Source of the DNA: an uncultured Paracoccaceae bacterium
GTDB lineage: Bacteria; Pseudomonadota; Alphaproteobacteria; Rhodobacterales; Rhodobacteraceae
Reading direction: 5' to 3'
Length of the DNA: 64,000 bases
NCBI GenBank assembly: GCA_947503965.1
Contig: CANNFU010000004.1
Coordinates: forward strand, 186,001 to 250,000
The notes under the pieces are model-generated. The model was not told the DNA's origin. It made no database searches and saw only the letters and a program-made list of their open reading frames with translations. How positions within the stretch are numbered: position 1 is the stretch's first letter; the number at the start of each line of letters is the position of its first letter. Positions 33,966-42,744 of this stretch are shown here, piece by piece. The translations under genes were made by a program, and so were the position numbers.

Positions 33966-35765
33966 CTATGAATCCATCTTCAACGCCGAGATAAACGCCT
34001 CCTGCGGAATGTCCACTTTCCCGAACTGCCGCATCTTCTTTTTCCCCGCCTTCTGCTTGTCCAGCAGTTTGCGTTTCCGCGTGGCGTCGCCGCCGTAGCA
34101 TTTTGCCGTCACGTCCTTGCGCAGGGCGGATAGCGTTTCGCGGGCGATGACCTTGCCGCCGATGGCGGCCTGGATCGGGATCTTGAACATGTGGCGCGGG
34201 ATCAGGTCCTTGAGCTTTTCGACCATGGCCCGCCCGCGCATTTCCGCGCGATCCCGGTGGACCATCATCGACAGCGCATCGACGGGTTCGTCATTCACCA
34301 GCACCGACATCTTGACGAGGTTATCGGTTTGGTAACCGGTCATCTGGTAATCGAATGACGCATAGCCCTTGGTCACCGATTTCAGCCGGTCGTAGAAATC
34401 GAACACCACTTCATTCAGCGGCAGGTCGTAGACAACCATCGTGCGGGAGCCGGCATAGGTCAGGTCCAGCTGCACGCCGCGCCGGTCCTGGCAGAGTTTC
34501 AGCACGTCGCCCAGATAATCGTCGGGGACAAGGATGGTCGCCTTGATCCGCGGCTCCTCCAGGTGGTCCACATGGGTCAGGTCGGGCATGTCTGCGGGGT
34601 TGTGCAGGTCGATCATCGTGCCGTCGCGCATGTAGATATGGTAGACGACGGAGGGCGCGGTCGTGATCAGTTCGATGTCATATTCGCGTTCGATCCGGTC
34701 GCGGATGACCTCGAGGTGCAGAAGCCCCAGGAACCCACAACGGAAGCCGAAGCCGAGGGCGGCGGAGGTCTCCATCTCGTGACTGAAGGACGCGTCGTTC
34801 AGGGCGAGTTTTTCGATGGCGTCGCGCAGGTCCTCGAATTCGGAGCTGTCCACGGGGAAGAGCCCGCAGAAGACAACAGGCTGGGACGGTTTGAAGCCGG
34901 GCAGCGGGGTTTCCGCCCCCTTCTTTTCGGACGTGATCGTGTCGCCGACCCGTGTGTCGCGCACCTGTTTGATCGACGCCGTGATAAAGCCGATTTCGCC
35001 CGGCCCCAATTCGCCCACATCCTGCATCTTGGGCCGGAACACCCCGATCTTGTCGATCTGGTGGATGGTCCCGTTGGACATAAATTTGACCCGGTCGTTT
35101 TTCTTCATCACCCCGTCGATGATGCGCACCAGAACGATGACGCCAAGGTAGCTGTCGTACCAGCTGTCGACCAGCATCGCCTTGAGCGGCGCGTCGCGAT
35201 TGCCCTTGGGCGCGGGCAGCCGGTGCACGATCGCTTCGAGCGTGTCCTTGATCCCGACGCCGGTCTTGGCAGAGACCCGGATCGCGTCGGAGGCGTCGAG
35301 CCCGATCACATCCTCGATCTGGGCCGCGACCTGATCGCATTCGGACGCGGGCAGGTCGATCTTGTTCAGGACGGGCACGATTTCGTGGTCGGCGTCGAGC
35401 GCGTGATAGACATTGGCGAGGGTCTGCGCCTCCACCCCTTGCGTGCTGTCGACGACGAGCAGGGACCCTTCGACGGCGCGCATGGACCGCGACACCTCGT
35501 AGGCGAAATCGACATGGCCGGGCGTGTCGATCAGATTGAGCACGTATTTCTCACCGTTATCAGCGAGATAGTCGATGCGGACGGTGTTGGCCTTGATGGT
35601 GATCCCGCGCTCGCGTTCGATATCCATGGAGTCGAGCAGCTGCGCCTTCATGTCCCGTTCGGCCACCGTATTGGTGGACTGGATCAGGCGGTCGGCCAGC
35701 GTCGATTTCCCATGGTCGATATGGGCGACGATGGAGAAATTGCGGATGTGCGAAAGGTCTGTCAT
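33966..35765 (-). CDS. lepA: Elongation factor 4 (LepA)
   Basis: A 599-residue translational GTPase that back-translocates or remodels stalled ribosomes and affects initiation. The G1 motif [15 protein letters not shown]2 RGITIKAN, G3 DTPGHVDF and G4 NKIDLPAS are seen in order, followed by the EF-2-like domains and the LepA-specific C-terminal domain ([33 protein letters not shown]). Full length for the family. It is bounded on both sides by A/T-richer genes: DUF3800 (33031) downstream and the HEPN-motif gene (35800) divergent upstream. Confidence 0.97.
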   Translation of the reverse strand: MTDLSHIRNFSIVAHIDHGKSTLADRLIQSTNTVAERDMKAQLLDSMDIERERGITIKANTVRIDYLADNGEKYVLNLIDTPGHVDFAYEVSRSMRAVEGSLLVVDSTQGVEAQTLANVYHALDADHEIVPVLNKIDLPASECDQVAAQIEDVIGLDASDAIRVSAKTGVGIKDTLEAIVHRLPAPKGNRDAPLKAMLVDSWYDSYLGVIVLVRIIDGVMKKNDRVKFMSNGTIHQIDKIGVFRPKMQDVGELGPGEIGFITASIKQVRDTRVGDTITSEKKGAETPLPGFKPSQPVVFCGLFPVDSSEFEDLRDAIEKLALNDASFSHEMETSAALGFGFRCGFLGLLHLEVIRDRIEREYDIELITTAPSVVYHIYMRDGTMIDLHNPADMPDLTHVDHLEEPRIKATILVPDDYLGDVLKLCQDRRGVQLDLTYAGSRTMVVYDLPLNEVVFDFYDRLKSVTKGYASFDYQMTGYQTDNLVKMSVLVNDEPVDALSMMVHRDRAEMRGRAMVEKLKDLIPRHMFKIPIQAAIGGKVIARETLSALRKDVTAKCYGGDATRKRKLLDKQKAGKKKMRQFGKVDIPQEAFISALKMDS

Positions 35766-35799
35766 GACAGGGATATGTAGGGGTTTTGGGAGTTGGTCA

Positions 35800-37125
35800 A
35801 TGGTGGATAATCAGTTTGATCATGGCAGCGTAGTTCCAACAAACGCCGATGGAACGCTGGATCTACGGCATTGGTCGCCAAGGGTCTTTTTTGATGATCA
35901 AGAAAGAAAAATGGATCGGGTTGTGGCTAAACATGATGCCCGTATGGGCCTCATTTTTGAGGTCTATCTGAGAGCGGACGGTATCGATGATGTATTAAGG
36001 ACTTCGCTGCAGGAAAATAAATCAGAGGAGTTCGAATTTGGGTCGTCAAGACAGCGATACGCGTTTTTGACAGTGTCCAGGCAAAGCTCATCCGCAAGCA
36101 AATCCACGAAAATGACTTGCGTACTGATCCGGCAACCATTGCAGGTTGAGTTTTCCGAACCGACCTGCACACTCAGTGGCAACATCCTGAACATCAACCC
36201 ATCAATTCTCTTCGGCGGTGTTGAACTCGAAACGAGATCGGCAAAACTGATGCTCCGACCGTCCGAAGGTGCGGCAGATGCCTACCGGAGCGCGACACAA
36301 CTCAACGAAGGTGTAGTGATTGCTGGCGTCTTTGAAGTCAGGCCAACATCGGCCAACTACAATCTGGAAGACATTAGGAGTGATATCTCTAAGGTTTGGC
36401 GATTTTTGCGTTTCGTTACAGGTGCAGATGTGGGCTTGGGACCTTGGTTGGGTCGAACTGACGATGGGAAGCTATCTGCAATACAACCTGACGCCGGACG
36501 TCATGATCATCTGCAGACAACTGATAATTGGGCAAGTTTTCATTCTGCCGAGTGTCTTCCGAAGGTCTTCGACAAGTATCAAGCTGCATGCGAAGACGCC
36601 GAAACAGAAGATGCACTGAAACGCGCGATCGACTTCTACCGAGCATCAACATCGGCAAGAAACTCTGCAGGTATCGAAACGGGGATAGTTCTTTCTCAGT
36701 CTGCGTTGGAACTGCTTTGCGATTTTATTCTTCAAAAAAACGCTGGGTGGACCTCAGAACTGACTTCTCAGGCGAGGGGCTTTCACAACAGACTGGGTGC
36801 TTCGAGCAAATTTATTGGCTACAAAGGAGACGTGCTAGAGTACGCGAAGTCCGTTAGAAAAGCCTACAAACAAAAGAAACTTCTTAACGATTTCCACATT
36901 CTCACGAACGCTCGCAACACAATATCGCATGCAAAGCCCGATGTAGTACTCACTGGTCCGCAATTGTTGGGCATCTGGAACGCTAGCATGTTCCTCGTAG
37001 AGCTACATCTCTTCTTTCTGATTGGCTACCGCGATAAAATGCGTGACAGACGCATGGTTAGCGGTTGGTTTGGCGAAACCATACCAGTCCCGCTAGTTCC
37101 AACCGATACCAGCAAAGCCATTTAG
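35800..37125 (+). CDS. HEPN-motif protein, probable accessory or defence gene
   Basis: A 441-residue protein not matched to a named family. The N-terminal 200 residues look beta-rich ([28 protein letters not shown]). The C-terminal 200 are helical and include [20 protein letters not shown] and, near residues 372-377, [11 protein letters not shown], an R-N-x-x-x-H sequence that matches the catalytic motif of HEPN ribonucleases. Such two-part proteins, for example ApeA-like, act in phage defence. ATG 35800 is chosen as first after the divergent lepA start; an ATG at 35764 is possible. Codon use is A/T-richer than neighbours. The defence role is inferred. Confidence 0.65.
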   Translation: MVDNQFDHGSVVPTNADGTLDLRHWSPRVFFDDQERKMDRVVAKHDARMGLIFEVYLRADGIDDVLRTSLQENKSEEFEFGSSRQRYAFLTVSRQSSSASKSTKMTCVLIRQPLQVEFSEPTCTLSGNILNINPSILFGGVELETRSAKLMLRPSEGAADAYRSATQLNEGVVIAGVFEVRPTSANYNLEDIRSDISKVWRFLRFVTGADVGLGPWLGRTDDGKLSAIQPDAGRHDHLQTTDNWASFHSAECLPKVFDKYQAACEDAETEDALKRAIDFYRASTSARNSAGIETGIVLSQSALELLCDFILQKNAGWTSELTSQARGFHNRLGASSKFIGYKGDVLEYAKSVRKAYKQKKLLNDFHILTNARNTISHAKPDVVLTGPQLLGIWNASMFLVELHLFFLIGYRDKMRDRRMVSGWFGETIPVPLVPTDTSKAI

Positions 37126-37359
37126 TTACTACATCGCGCACGCCACATCCGCTCGTGCCTTAACGAACCCCAAGCATACGGCGCGTTTTCCCCGTGGGGC
37201 AGATTTGTGGCCCCAAATAACCTCCAATGACCTGTTTTCCGCAGCTCCCCCCATTCCCCATTTGCATCCTGCCCTGTGGCCCTACATACTCAGCCACGAG
37301 GGGCATAACCCAAGCGGACCACCTGCGATTAAGACAGGGGCCGTGCAGAGGATTGATTG

Positions 37360-37683
37360 ATGCGGTATTTATTGATGGTGGGTGCTGTCGCTATGATGGC
37401 GGCCTGTGGTGGTGGTGCGGGTCCCGTTACGGGCGATATCTCGGAGGCATGTATCGCGGCAGACCGGCGTGCAGCTTCGCCCGCACTTTGTTCCTGCGTG
37501 CAGCAGGTTGCCAACCAGACCCTGTCGGGTCGTGAACAGGCGCGTGCGGCAACGTTCTTTGAAAACCCGCAACTGGCGCAGGATACCCGGCAATCGGACA
37601 ATGCACGCGATGAACGCTTCTGGGACCGCTACAAGAGCTTCAGTGAGTTGGCGACGCAGATATGTCAGCCAGTAAGCGCCTAG
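37360..37683 (+). CDS. Small lipoprotein, function unknown
   Basis: A 107-residue protein with a lipoprotein signal (RYLLMVGAVAMMAAC, lipobox MAAC) and a mature part holding paired cysteines (ACIAADRRAASPALCSCVQQVA … QICQPVSA) that could form disulfides. The family occurs widely in Rhodobacteraceae without a settled function. ATG 37360, with GAGGA upstream, is used. Its last 44 bases overlap the 3' end of the convergent phosphatase gene, a large overlap for convergent genes. Confidence 0.75.
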   Translation: MRYLLMVGAVAMMAACGGGAGPVTGDISEACIAADRRAASPALCSCVQQVANQTLSGREQARAATFFENPQLAQDTRQSDNARDERFWDRYKSFSELATQICQPVSA

Positions 37684-38068
37684 CGGCCGCTTCGATCATG
37701 TCCAGCGCACCGTCGAAATCCCGCGTGTAGTAGGGATCGGGCACGTCGCTGTCTGCCAGCAACCGTACAGGCGTTGTGTTGCCCGGTGGGCGTAGCCGCA
37801 TGATATCGGCCTTGTTTTGCGCGTCCATTGCGATGATCAGATCAAACGCGTCGAAATCCGCGGCGCTGAACTGGCGCGCGTGTAATGTGCTCAGGTCGAT
37901 ACCGCGGGCTGATGCGGCTGCCTGCATCGGCCCGTAAGGCGGATCGCCCACATGCCACCCGCCCGTTCCCGCGCTATCCAGTGTCAGTGCAGGCGCAAGC
38001 TGCCGCATGACGCCTTCAGCCGCCGGCGACCGGCAGATATTGCCAAGACAGACAAACAAGATGCGCAT
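37640..38068 (-). CDS. Low-molecular-weight protein-tyrosine phosphatase
   Basis: A 142-residue cytoplasmic phosphatase. The P-loop VCLGNICRSPAAEG (C-x5-R-S) is right at the N-terminus, the substrate strand is LDSAGTGGWHVG, and the C-terminal DPYYTRD carries the general-acid Asp. The reading frame continues upstream past ATG 38068 but without homologous sequence, and that ATG overlaps the TGA of the upstream membrane-protein gene (TGATG). The target proteins are unknown. Confidence 0.9.
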   Translation of the reverse strand: MRILFVCLGNICRSPAAEGVMRQLAPALTLDSAGTGGWHVGDPPYGPMQAAASARGIDLSTLHARQFSAADFDAFDLIIAMDAQNKADIMRLRPPGNTTPVRLLADSDVPDPYYTRDFDGALDMIEAAARRLLADISASPTH

Positions 38069-38499
38069 CAGCGCAGGACGCCTCGCTTGGTCATCGCGCG
38101 GGCATAAACCCAAAGCGCAACAAGGATGACCGGGATCGCGATGCTGAACGCCATCGCCGCCGGTCCGGCCGCCGCGACCATGCTGCCTCCTTCCGCTATT
38201 CCATAGGTATAGATCGACGACCCGATCAGCCCCGCAAGCGACAACGCAAAGGCCGAGCCTGCCATCCGAGACCGCGCCAGCAGCAAGAGTGACCCGATCA
38301 CCGACAACCACACACCAATCGCCCATGTCGCATCAAACCAGAGCGGCGCCTGCTCAAGCATGGCCAATCGCTCGGGCGGTTGCGCGGCCATGTATTCCGC
38401 GGCGTTTGTCTTGGTCATCAGGTAATCGACGGCCCCGCCCGCGTTCCAAAAAAGCGACAGAACCCCGACAATCCAAAGATGCAGCGGTGTTTTGGTCAT
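38068..38499 (-). CDS. Hypothetical four-helix membrane protein
   Basis: A 143-residue protein with about four hydrophobic helices: LWIVGVLSLFWNAGGAVDYLM, WFDATWAIGVWLSVIGSLLLL, AFALSLAGLIGSSIYTYGI and GPAAMAFSIAIPVILVALWVYA. The opening TPLHLWIVGVLSLFWNAGGAVDY is typical of a family common in marine alphaproteobacteria without assigned function. It is translationally coupled to the LMW phosphatase gene (TGATG). Confidence 0.78.
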   Translation of the reverse strand: MTKTPLHLWIVGVLSLFWNAGGAVDYLMTKTNAAEYMAAQPPERLAMLEQAPLWFDATWAIGVWLSVIGSLLLLARSRMAGSAFALSLAGLIGSSIYTYGIAEGGSMVAAAGPAAMAFSIAIPVILVALWVYARAMTKRGVLR

Positions 38500-38553
38500 G
38501 GCATCCTCCCCATTCTTGCGTTGGAGGTTATCAAAGATGCCGCGACCGCGCTA

Positions 38554-39240
38554 CTATGCCAGCTGTCCACGCACCATTCGGTAATGCGCCGGGATGGATG
38601 GCAAAAAGAACAGGATCCAGCCAAAAGTCAGATAGGCATAGATCGCCGCCGGAATCCATGCGACCGACAGGATCAGGCCCACACCACCTGTAACCCGTTG
38701 CGCGACATCAGCCGGTGCCATGCGCAGCAGGATCAGATGCAGCAGTTTTCCCCCATCAAGCGGTTGGACAGGGATCATGTTAAAGATGACCAGCGCAAGG
38801 TTCAGCCAGATCACGGTCCACAGGATGTACGACATTTCAAGGAACAGAGCAGACGGTGCTGCGTTGCCCAGGTTGCTCCACATCCACCACTGCATCAGCG
38901 ACGCCACCGCCCAGATGGCCAGGTTCACAATCGGCCCCATAGCCACGATTAATTCCTGCTCATAAGCTGTGGCAGAGCGGCTTCGTTCACACAAGCCACC
39001 CCCGCCATGCAGCAGGATCCGGCGCACTGATATACCTTGCACCTTGCACCCCCAGGCATGCCCCAATTCGTGCAAATAGATCGACGCAAACAGAATGGTT
39101 GCGAAGATCATGCTGTCAATAACGGCCCCGCCGGACAGCAAGACCAGAAATACGATTAAAGCCGCAATGGATTGCCCAACATCCACACGTACACCCATTG
39201 GCCCGTGAAAACTGTAAACAACAGTGTCATCCTGCAACAT
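38554..39240 (-). CDS. Site-2 protease family (M50) metalloprotease
   Basis: A 228-residue membrane-embedded zinc protease. The catalytic HELGH motif is in LFASIYLHELGHAWGCKV, and the third zinc ligand is in NMIPVQPLDGGKLLHL, in the usual LDG arrangement. Five to six hydrophobic segments are present. No CBS or PDZ domain is attached. Such proteases cut membrane-bound anti-sigma factors or clear membrane peptides; no sigma-factor gene lies nearby. ATG 39240 gives a hydrophilic N-terminus, as in homologues; GTG starts inside are less likely. Confidence 0.9.
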   Translation of the reverse strand: MLQDDTVVYSFHGPMGVRVDVGQSIAALIVFLVLLSGGAVIDSMIFATILFASIYLHELGHAWGCKVQGISVRRILLHGGGGLCERSRSATAYEQELIVAMGPIVNLAIWAVASLMQWWMWSNLGNAAPSALFLEMSYILWTVIWLNLALVIFNMIPVQPLDGGKLLHLILLRMAPADVAQRVTGGVGLILSVAWIPAAIYAYLTFGWILFFLPSIPAHYRMVRGQLA

Positions 39241-39317
39241 GAATCTCGATCTCGCGTCCCAAATAGTCTGTTAACACCACCGCACATGAAGAGCGAAATC
39301 GGCGTAAGTGAGGCAAA

Positions 39318-39992
39318 ATGAAGATCATGATCTTAACCGGAGCGGGTGTCTCTGCCGAAAGCGGTTTAGGCACGTTTCGCGACACTGACGGGCTGTGGAC
39401 ACGCTATGATCTGAATGAAGTGGCGACACCGGAAGGTTTCGCGCGAAATCCTGCGCGCGTTCATGAATTCTACAATGCGCGCCGTGCAAATTGTCTGCAC
39501 GCACGCCCCAACGCCGCGCATCAGGCGCTTGCTCGTCTGCAACGTGGCACCCATGATGTGACGCTGATCACTCAGAATGTGGATGATCTGCATGAACGTG
39601 CCGGATCGACGGACGTGATCCATATGCATGGCGAACTGACGCGCGCGCTGTGTGCGGCGTGCGGAAAGCGCTGGGATACGCCGCCCACCATGTCACCAAA
39701 CGATCCCTGCCCGTATTGTACCGCGCCCGCGACCCGGCCTGACGTGGTGTGGTTTGGCGAGATTCCCTATGCGATGGACACGATCACGCTAGCCGCCCAA
39801 GAAGCTGACCTGTTTGTCGCCATCGGCACCAGCGCCGAAGTGTATCCGGCGGCGGGAATAGTGGAACTCACGCGCAGTGATACGCTGGAGCTGAACCTTG
39901 AACCGTCAGCCCGCGCAAACGCTTTTGATACCCATAGGTTTGGACCGGCGACCGAAATTGTGCCTGCCTGGGTTGACGAGATCATGGCTTAG
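39318..39992 (+). CDS. cobB: NAD-dependent protein deacylase (Sir2/CobB)
   Basis: A 224-residue sirtuin. The NAD-binding motifs GAGVSAESGLGTFRD and TQNVDDLHERAGS, the catalytic His in IHMHGE and the zinc cysteines (CAACGKRW, CPYC) are present. FYNARR carries the Tyr-x-x-Arg pair that marks class III sirtuins able to remove succinyl or malonyl groups in addition to acetyl. Full-length for the bacterial family. It is separate from meaB by 42 bases in the same direction. Confidence 0.93.
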   Translation: MKIMILTGAGVSAESGLGTFRDTDGLWTRYDLNEVATPEGFARNPARVHEFYNARRANCLHARPNAAHQALARLQRGTHDVTLITQNVDDLHERAGSTDVIHMHGELTRALCAACGKRWDTPPTMSPNDPCPYCTAPATRPDVVWFGEIPYAMDTITLAAQEADLFVAIGTSAEVYPAAGIVELTRSDTLELNLEPSARANAFDTHRFGPATEIVPAWVDEIMA

Positions 39993-40034
39993 CGGGGGCT
40001 GGACCTTTGCCCCCTGCCGGATATGAAGGTAGCC

Positions 40035-41030
40035 ATGAAAACACGAACCGACCTATCCACCTTGGCCACCGGCATCCGCGCTGGCGATAGGCGTATTCTG
40101 GCGCGCGCGATTACGCTGGTGGAAAGCGGGCGGGCGGATCATCGGGCGGATGCTTTGGCGCTGCTGGAGGCTTTGGGGACTGACCGTCAGGCGCTGCGCA
40201 TCGGATTATCCGGCACACCCGGCGTAGGCAAGTCAACCTTCATCGAAAGCTTTGGTTTGATGTTGACCGGCTTGGGTAAGCGCGTTGCCGTTCTGGCCGT
40301 CGATCCGTCATCATCCCGGTCCGGCGGTTCCATTCTGGGTGACAAGACGCGCATGGATCAGCTGGCACGCGACCCGAATGCATTCATCCGCCCCTCTCCC
40401 AGCCAGACGCAATTGGGCGGGGTGGCCCGCCGATCGCGCGAAGCGGTTGCTTTGTGCGAGGCCGCCGACTTTGACGTAGTGTTGATCGAAACAGTAGGTG
40501 TCGGTCAATCGGAAACGGTCGTGGCGCATATGGCAGACCTTTTCATACTTTTGCTCGCCCCGGCTGGCGGGGACGAGTTGCAGGGCGTCAAGCGCGGGAT
40601 CATGGAGATGGCCGATCTGATCCTTGTGAACAAGGCAGATGGGGAGCTGAAATCGCAAGCCATGCGCACCTGTGCCGATTATGCCGGTGCTCTGCGCCTG
40701 CTGCGCAAGCGCGAACAGGACCCTGACGGGTTTCCCAAGGCGCTGACCGTGTCCGCGCTGGACGATACCGGGTTGGACGCCGCATGGGCCGAAATGCAGG
40801 CTTTGGCAGAGTGGCGCAAGGATCAGGGGATCTGGGCCGCGACACGTAAGGCGCAGGCCAGCTATTGGTTTACCGAGGATGTGCGCCAGGGCATCTTGCA
40901 GTGGCTGCAGGATGATGCGGGCACCAAAGCGCGAATGCAGGCGGCCGAGGCGCAGGTACGCGAGGGCACACTGTCACCTACAGCGGCGGCAGCTGCGGTG
41001 CTGGCCCCCTTGCGCGAGGTGAAGGGGTAG
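40035..41030 (+). CDS. meaB: MeaB/ArgK-type G protein for methylmalonyl-CoA mutase
   Basis: A 331-residue SIMIBI-class GTPase that loads and protects B12-dependent methylmalonyl-CoA mutase or isobutyryl-CoA mutase. Walker A GTPGVGKSTFIE, the switch motif DPSSSRSGGSILGDKTRM, the ETVGVGQSE segment with LLLAPAGGDELQGVKRGIMEMADL, and the VNKAD guanine motif are all in place. ATG 40035 is preferred, with GAAGGTAG just upstream; ATG 40023 would add four residues. The mutase gene is not in this window. It abuts a PhyH-family gene (TAGATG). Confidence 0.92.
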   Translation: MKTRTDLSTLATGIRAGDRRILARAITLVESGRADHRADALALLEALGTDRQALRIGLSGTPGVGKSTFIESFGLMLTGLGKRVAVLAVDPSSSRSGGSILGDKTRMDQLARDPNAFIRPSPSQTQLGGVARRSREAVALCEAADFDVVLIETVGVGQSETVVAHMADLFILLLAPAGGDELQGVKRGIMEMADLILVNKADGELKSQAMRTCADYAGALRLLRKREQDPDGFPKALTVSALDDTGLDAAWAEMQALAEWRKDQGIWAATRKAQASYWFTEDVRQGILQWLQDDAGTKARMQAAEAQVREGTLSPTAAAAAVLAPLREVKG

Positions 41031-41678
41031 ATGGGAGAGATCACCCATCCTACGGGCGTCATCTGGGAAGGAGGCGCACTGGACACGGCGGCGCTGGACC
41101 GGCTTGACAAGGTATTCGCGACCGGTGGCAAACCCGGCGTGCGGCTGGGACTGAGGGATGATCTGCGCGCAGCCCTGCAGCCGGTTGATGCGGTGATCCG
41201 GCGCACCCATCCGGGGATGGTGGCCGTACGTGCGGTAGGTTTTGACAAGACTGCCACCGCCAACTGGGCTTTGCCGTGGCACCAGGACCGGGTAATTGCA
41301 GTCAGGGACCGGCACGATATGCCGGGGTTTGGCAACTGGTCGCACAAACACGGTGTCTGGCATTGTGAACCGCCAGAGGCGCCGCTGGCGGATATGCTGT
41401 TTGTTCGGGTGCATCTTGACGACGCAGGCGCAGACGAGGGCGCGATGGAGATCGCCATTGGCAGTCATGCCGAAGGGTTTGTCGCGGCGGGTCGGGCCGA
41501 AGCGGTGGCAGGTCAGTACCCTACCAAAATCTGCACGGCCCGCCGGGGCGATGTTCTGATCCTGCCGATGCTGACGCTGCATCGGTCGTTGAGCGCGACC
41601 AAAGCGGTGACACGCCGGGTGCTGCGGATCGATTACGCGGCGTCGCAGTTGCCGGCACCGCTTGCCTGGGCGGATTGA
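41031..41678 (+). CDS. Phytanoyl-CoA dioxygenase (PhyH) family protein
   Basis: A 215-residue 2-oxoglutarate/Fe(II) oxygenase of the PhyH fold. The iron-binding residues are His and Asp in WALPWHQDRVIAV (H-x-D) and a distal His in LPMLTLHRSLSATKAVTRRVLRIDY with the oxoglutarate Arg. DAGADEGAMEIAIGSHAEG is usual in the family. The substrate is unknown; bacterial members hydroxylate lipids, amino acids or natural products. The ATG follows the meaB TAG without a gap, so the two are co-translated. Confidence 0.85.
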   Translation: MGEITHPTGVIWEGGALDTAALDRLDKVFATGGKPGVRLGLRDDLRAALQPVDAVIRRTHPGMVAVRAVGFDKTATANWALPWHQDRVIAVRDRHDMPGFGNWSHKHGVWHCEPPEAPLADMLFVRVHLDDAGADEGAMEIAIGSHAEGFVAAGRAEAVAGQYPTKICTARRGDVLILPMLTLHRSLSATKAVTRRVLRIDYAASQLPAPLAWAD

Positions 41679-41702
41679 TCGTCAGCAAGGTAGCAAACCG
41701 GG

Positions 41703-41731
41703 TTGACGGGCCACAGGAATCCGCCTATCTC
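41703..41731 (+). promoter_or_regulatory. Candidate sigma-70-type promoter for rpmB
   Basis: TTGACG (41703-41708) and TATCTC (41726-41731) are separated by 17 bases. They lie about 100 bases before the rpmB ATG. A hairpin CGGGGTT/AACCCCG with a TG loop (41762-41777) follows in the leader and might act in control of ribosomal-protein expression; this is inference. Confidence 0.45.
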
Positions 41732-41831
41732 GCGCTGATCTTATGCACGACCCTGCCCATGCGGGGTTTGAACCCCGTATGACAGGACGTCCCGCCATCT
41801 GGCGATGTCCCAAAAGACAAGGAAAACGCTC

Positions 41832-42116
41832 ATGTCGCGCCGTTGCGAACTGACTGGAAAAGGCCCGATGTCTGGCAACAATGTCAGCCACGCCAACAAC
41901 AAAACAAAGCGCCGCTTTCTGCCCAACCTGCAGGATGTGACCCTGCAGTCTGACGTGTTGGGTCGCACGTTCAAATTGCGCATCTCGAATGCCGCACTGC
42001 GCACCGTGGATCACCGCGGCGGTCTGGACGCCTTTATGGCAAAGGCCAAGGACACTGAACTGTCTGCTGGCGCGCTCAAGATCAAGAAAGAAATCAGCAA
42101 AGCCACCGCTGCTTAA
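41832..42116 (+). CDS. rpmB: 50S ribosomal protein L28
   Basis: A 94-residue ribosomal protein. [33 protein letters not shown] is the conserved N-terminal half; the frame continues upstream, but ATG 41832 is fixed by homology and an AAGGA site. The C-terminal [17 protein letters not shown] is the alphaproteobacterial extension. A clear rho-independent terminator follows at 42140. Confidence 0.97.
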   Translation: MSRRCELTGKGPMSGNNVSHANNKTKRRFLPNLQDVTLQSDVLGRTFKLRISNAALRTVDHRGGLDAFMAKAKDTELSAGALKIKKEISKATAA

Positions 42117-42139
42117 GCAACTGCTTTGTCGATGATTTG

Positions 42140-42170
42140 AAACCCGGTGGCATTGGCTTCCGGGTTTTTT
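42140..42170 (+). terminator. Rho-independent terminator after rpmB
   Basis: Eight-pair stem AAACCCGG/CCGGGTTT with a 12-base loop, running into TTTTTTT. It starts 24 bases after the rpmB stop. Confidence 0.88.
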
Positions 42171-42296
42171 TGCGTTATGTGCCACAGCGCACAGTCATAC
42201 CTGCGCCTCTTGGATTAGACGGGAACTATTCTTATATCATTTTAGTTAATTGCCGTACCCACACATTTTTTATACGCGCCTGAAAGGAGGCGCCAC

Positions 42297-42692
42297 ATGA
42301 CAAAAATAATCCAATCTGCTCTTGGTGCTGCCACACTTTCTCTGTCCATGTTGATCAACGCCCCTGCACAGGCGGATGATCATCTCTTGTCCCAATTCTC
42401 GCATACTATCGACTATATCACCGCAAACGGCGTGTCCGTTGTGCAATCAAGCGATGGTGGGAGCATGGTCGTACTTGAAACCGATTTCGACACACGGAAC
42501 CATGCTGAATTGCGCGTTCTTTTGGGGCGCGATGGCATGTTCACCCGCGAAGCTGATCTGGGCCCATTGGCCCGCGTCACCGGCTTGCAGGTGTTCAAGG
42601 CCCCGCCAAATGTCGATATGCAGCAGTTTACCGAGGTCCATATCTGGAACCCACAGCATAATGTCGTTGTCGGCATCGCACCGTTGAACTAG
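42297..42692 (+). CDS. Secreted protein resembling the DM13 domain
   Basis: A 131-residue exported protein with a signal peptide (GAATLSLSMLINAPAQA, cleaved before DDHLL) and one globular domain. ELRVLLGRDG in the middle and EVHIWNPQHNVVVGIAPL at the end recall the DM13 fold, thought to bind electron carriers, but the fit is only partial and the usual cysteine is missing. A strong AAAGGAGG ribosome site precedes the ATG. It stands alone between rpmB and hrpB, with an A/T-rich upstream stretch likely to hold its promoter. Confidence 0.6.
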   Translation: MTKIIQSALGAATLSLSMLINAPAQADDHLLSQFSHTIDYITANGVSVVQSSDGGSMVVLETDFDTRNHAELRVLLGRDGMFTREADLGPLARVTGLQVFKAPPNVDMQQFTEVHIWNPQHNVVVGIAPLN

Positions 42693-42744
42693 GCAACATT
42701 GGCAAGAGTGGCGTCTTGATCCGCGCTGTGGCAAAGCATGTGCC

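Noticed and set aside
34563..35780. 405-codon plus-strand open frame rich in Val, Asp and Gly
   Set aside because: It is fully antisense to lepA; the composition is that of the mirror frame of a GC-rich gene, with no motif.
41755..41785. GGGGTTTGAACCCC in the rpmB leader looks like a tRNA T-arm
   Set aside because: The T-loop lacks the invariant C of TTC, and no acceptor, D or anticodon arm can be placed around it.
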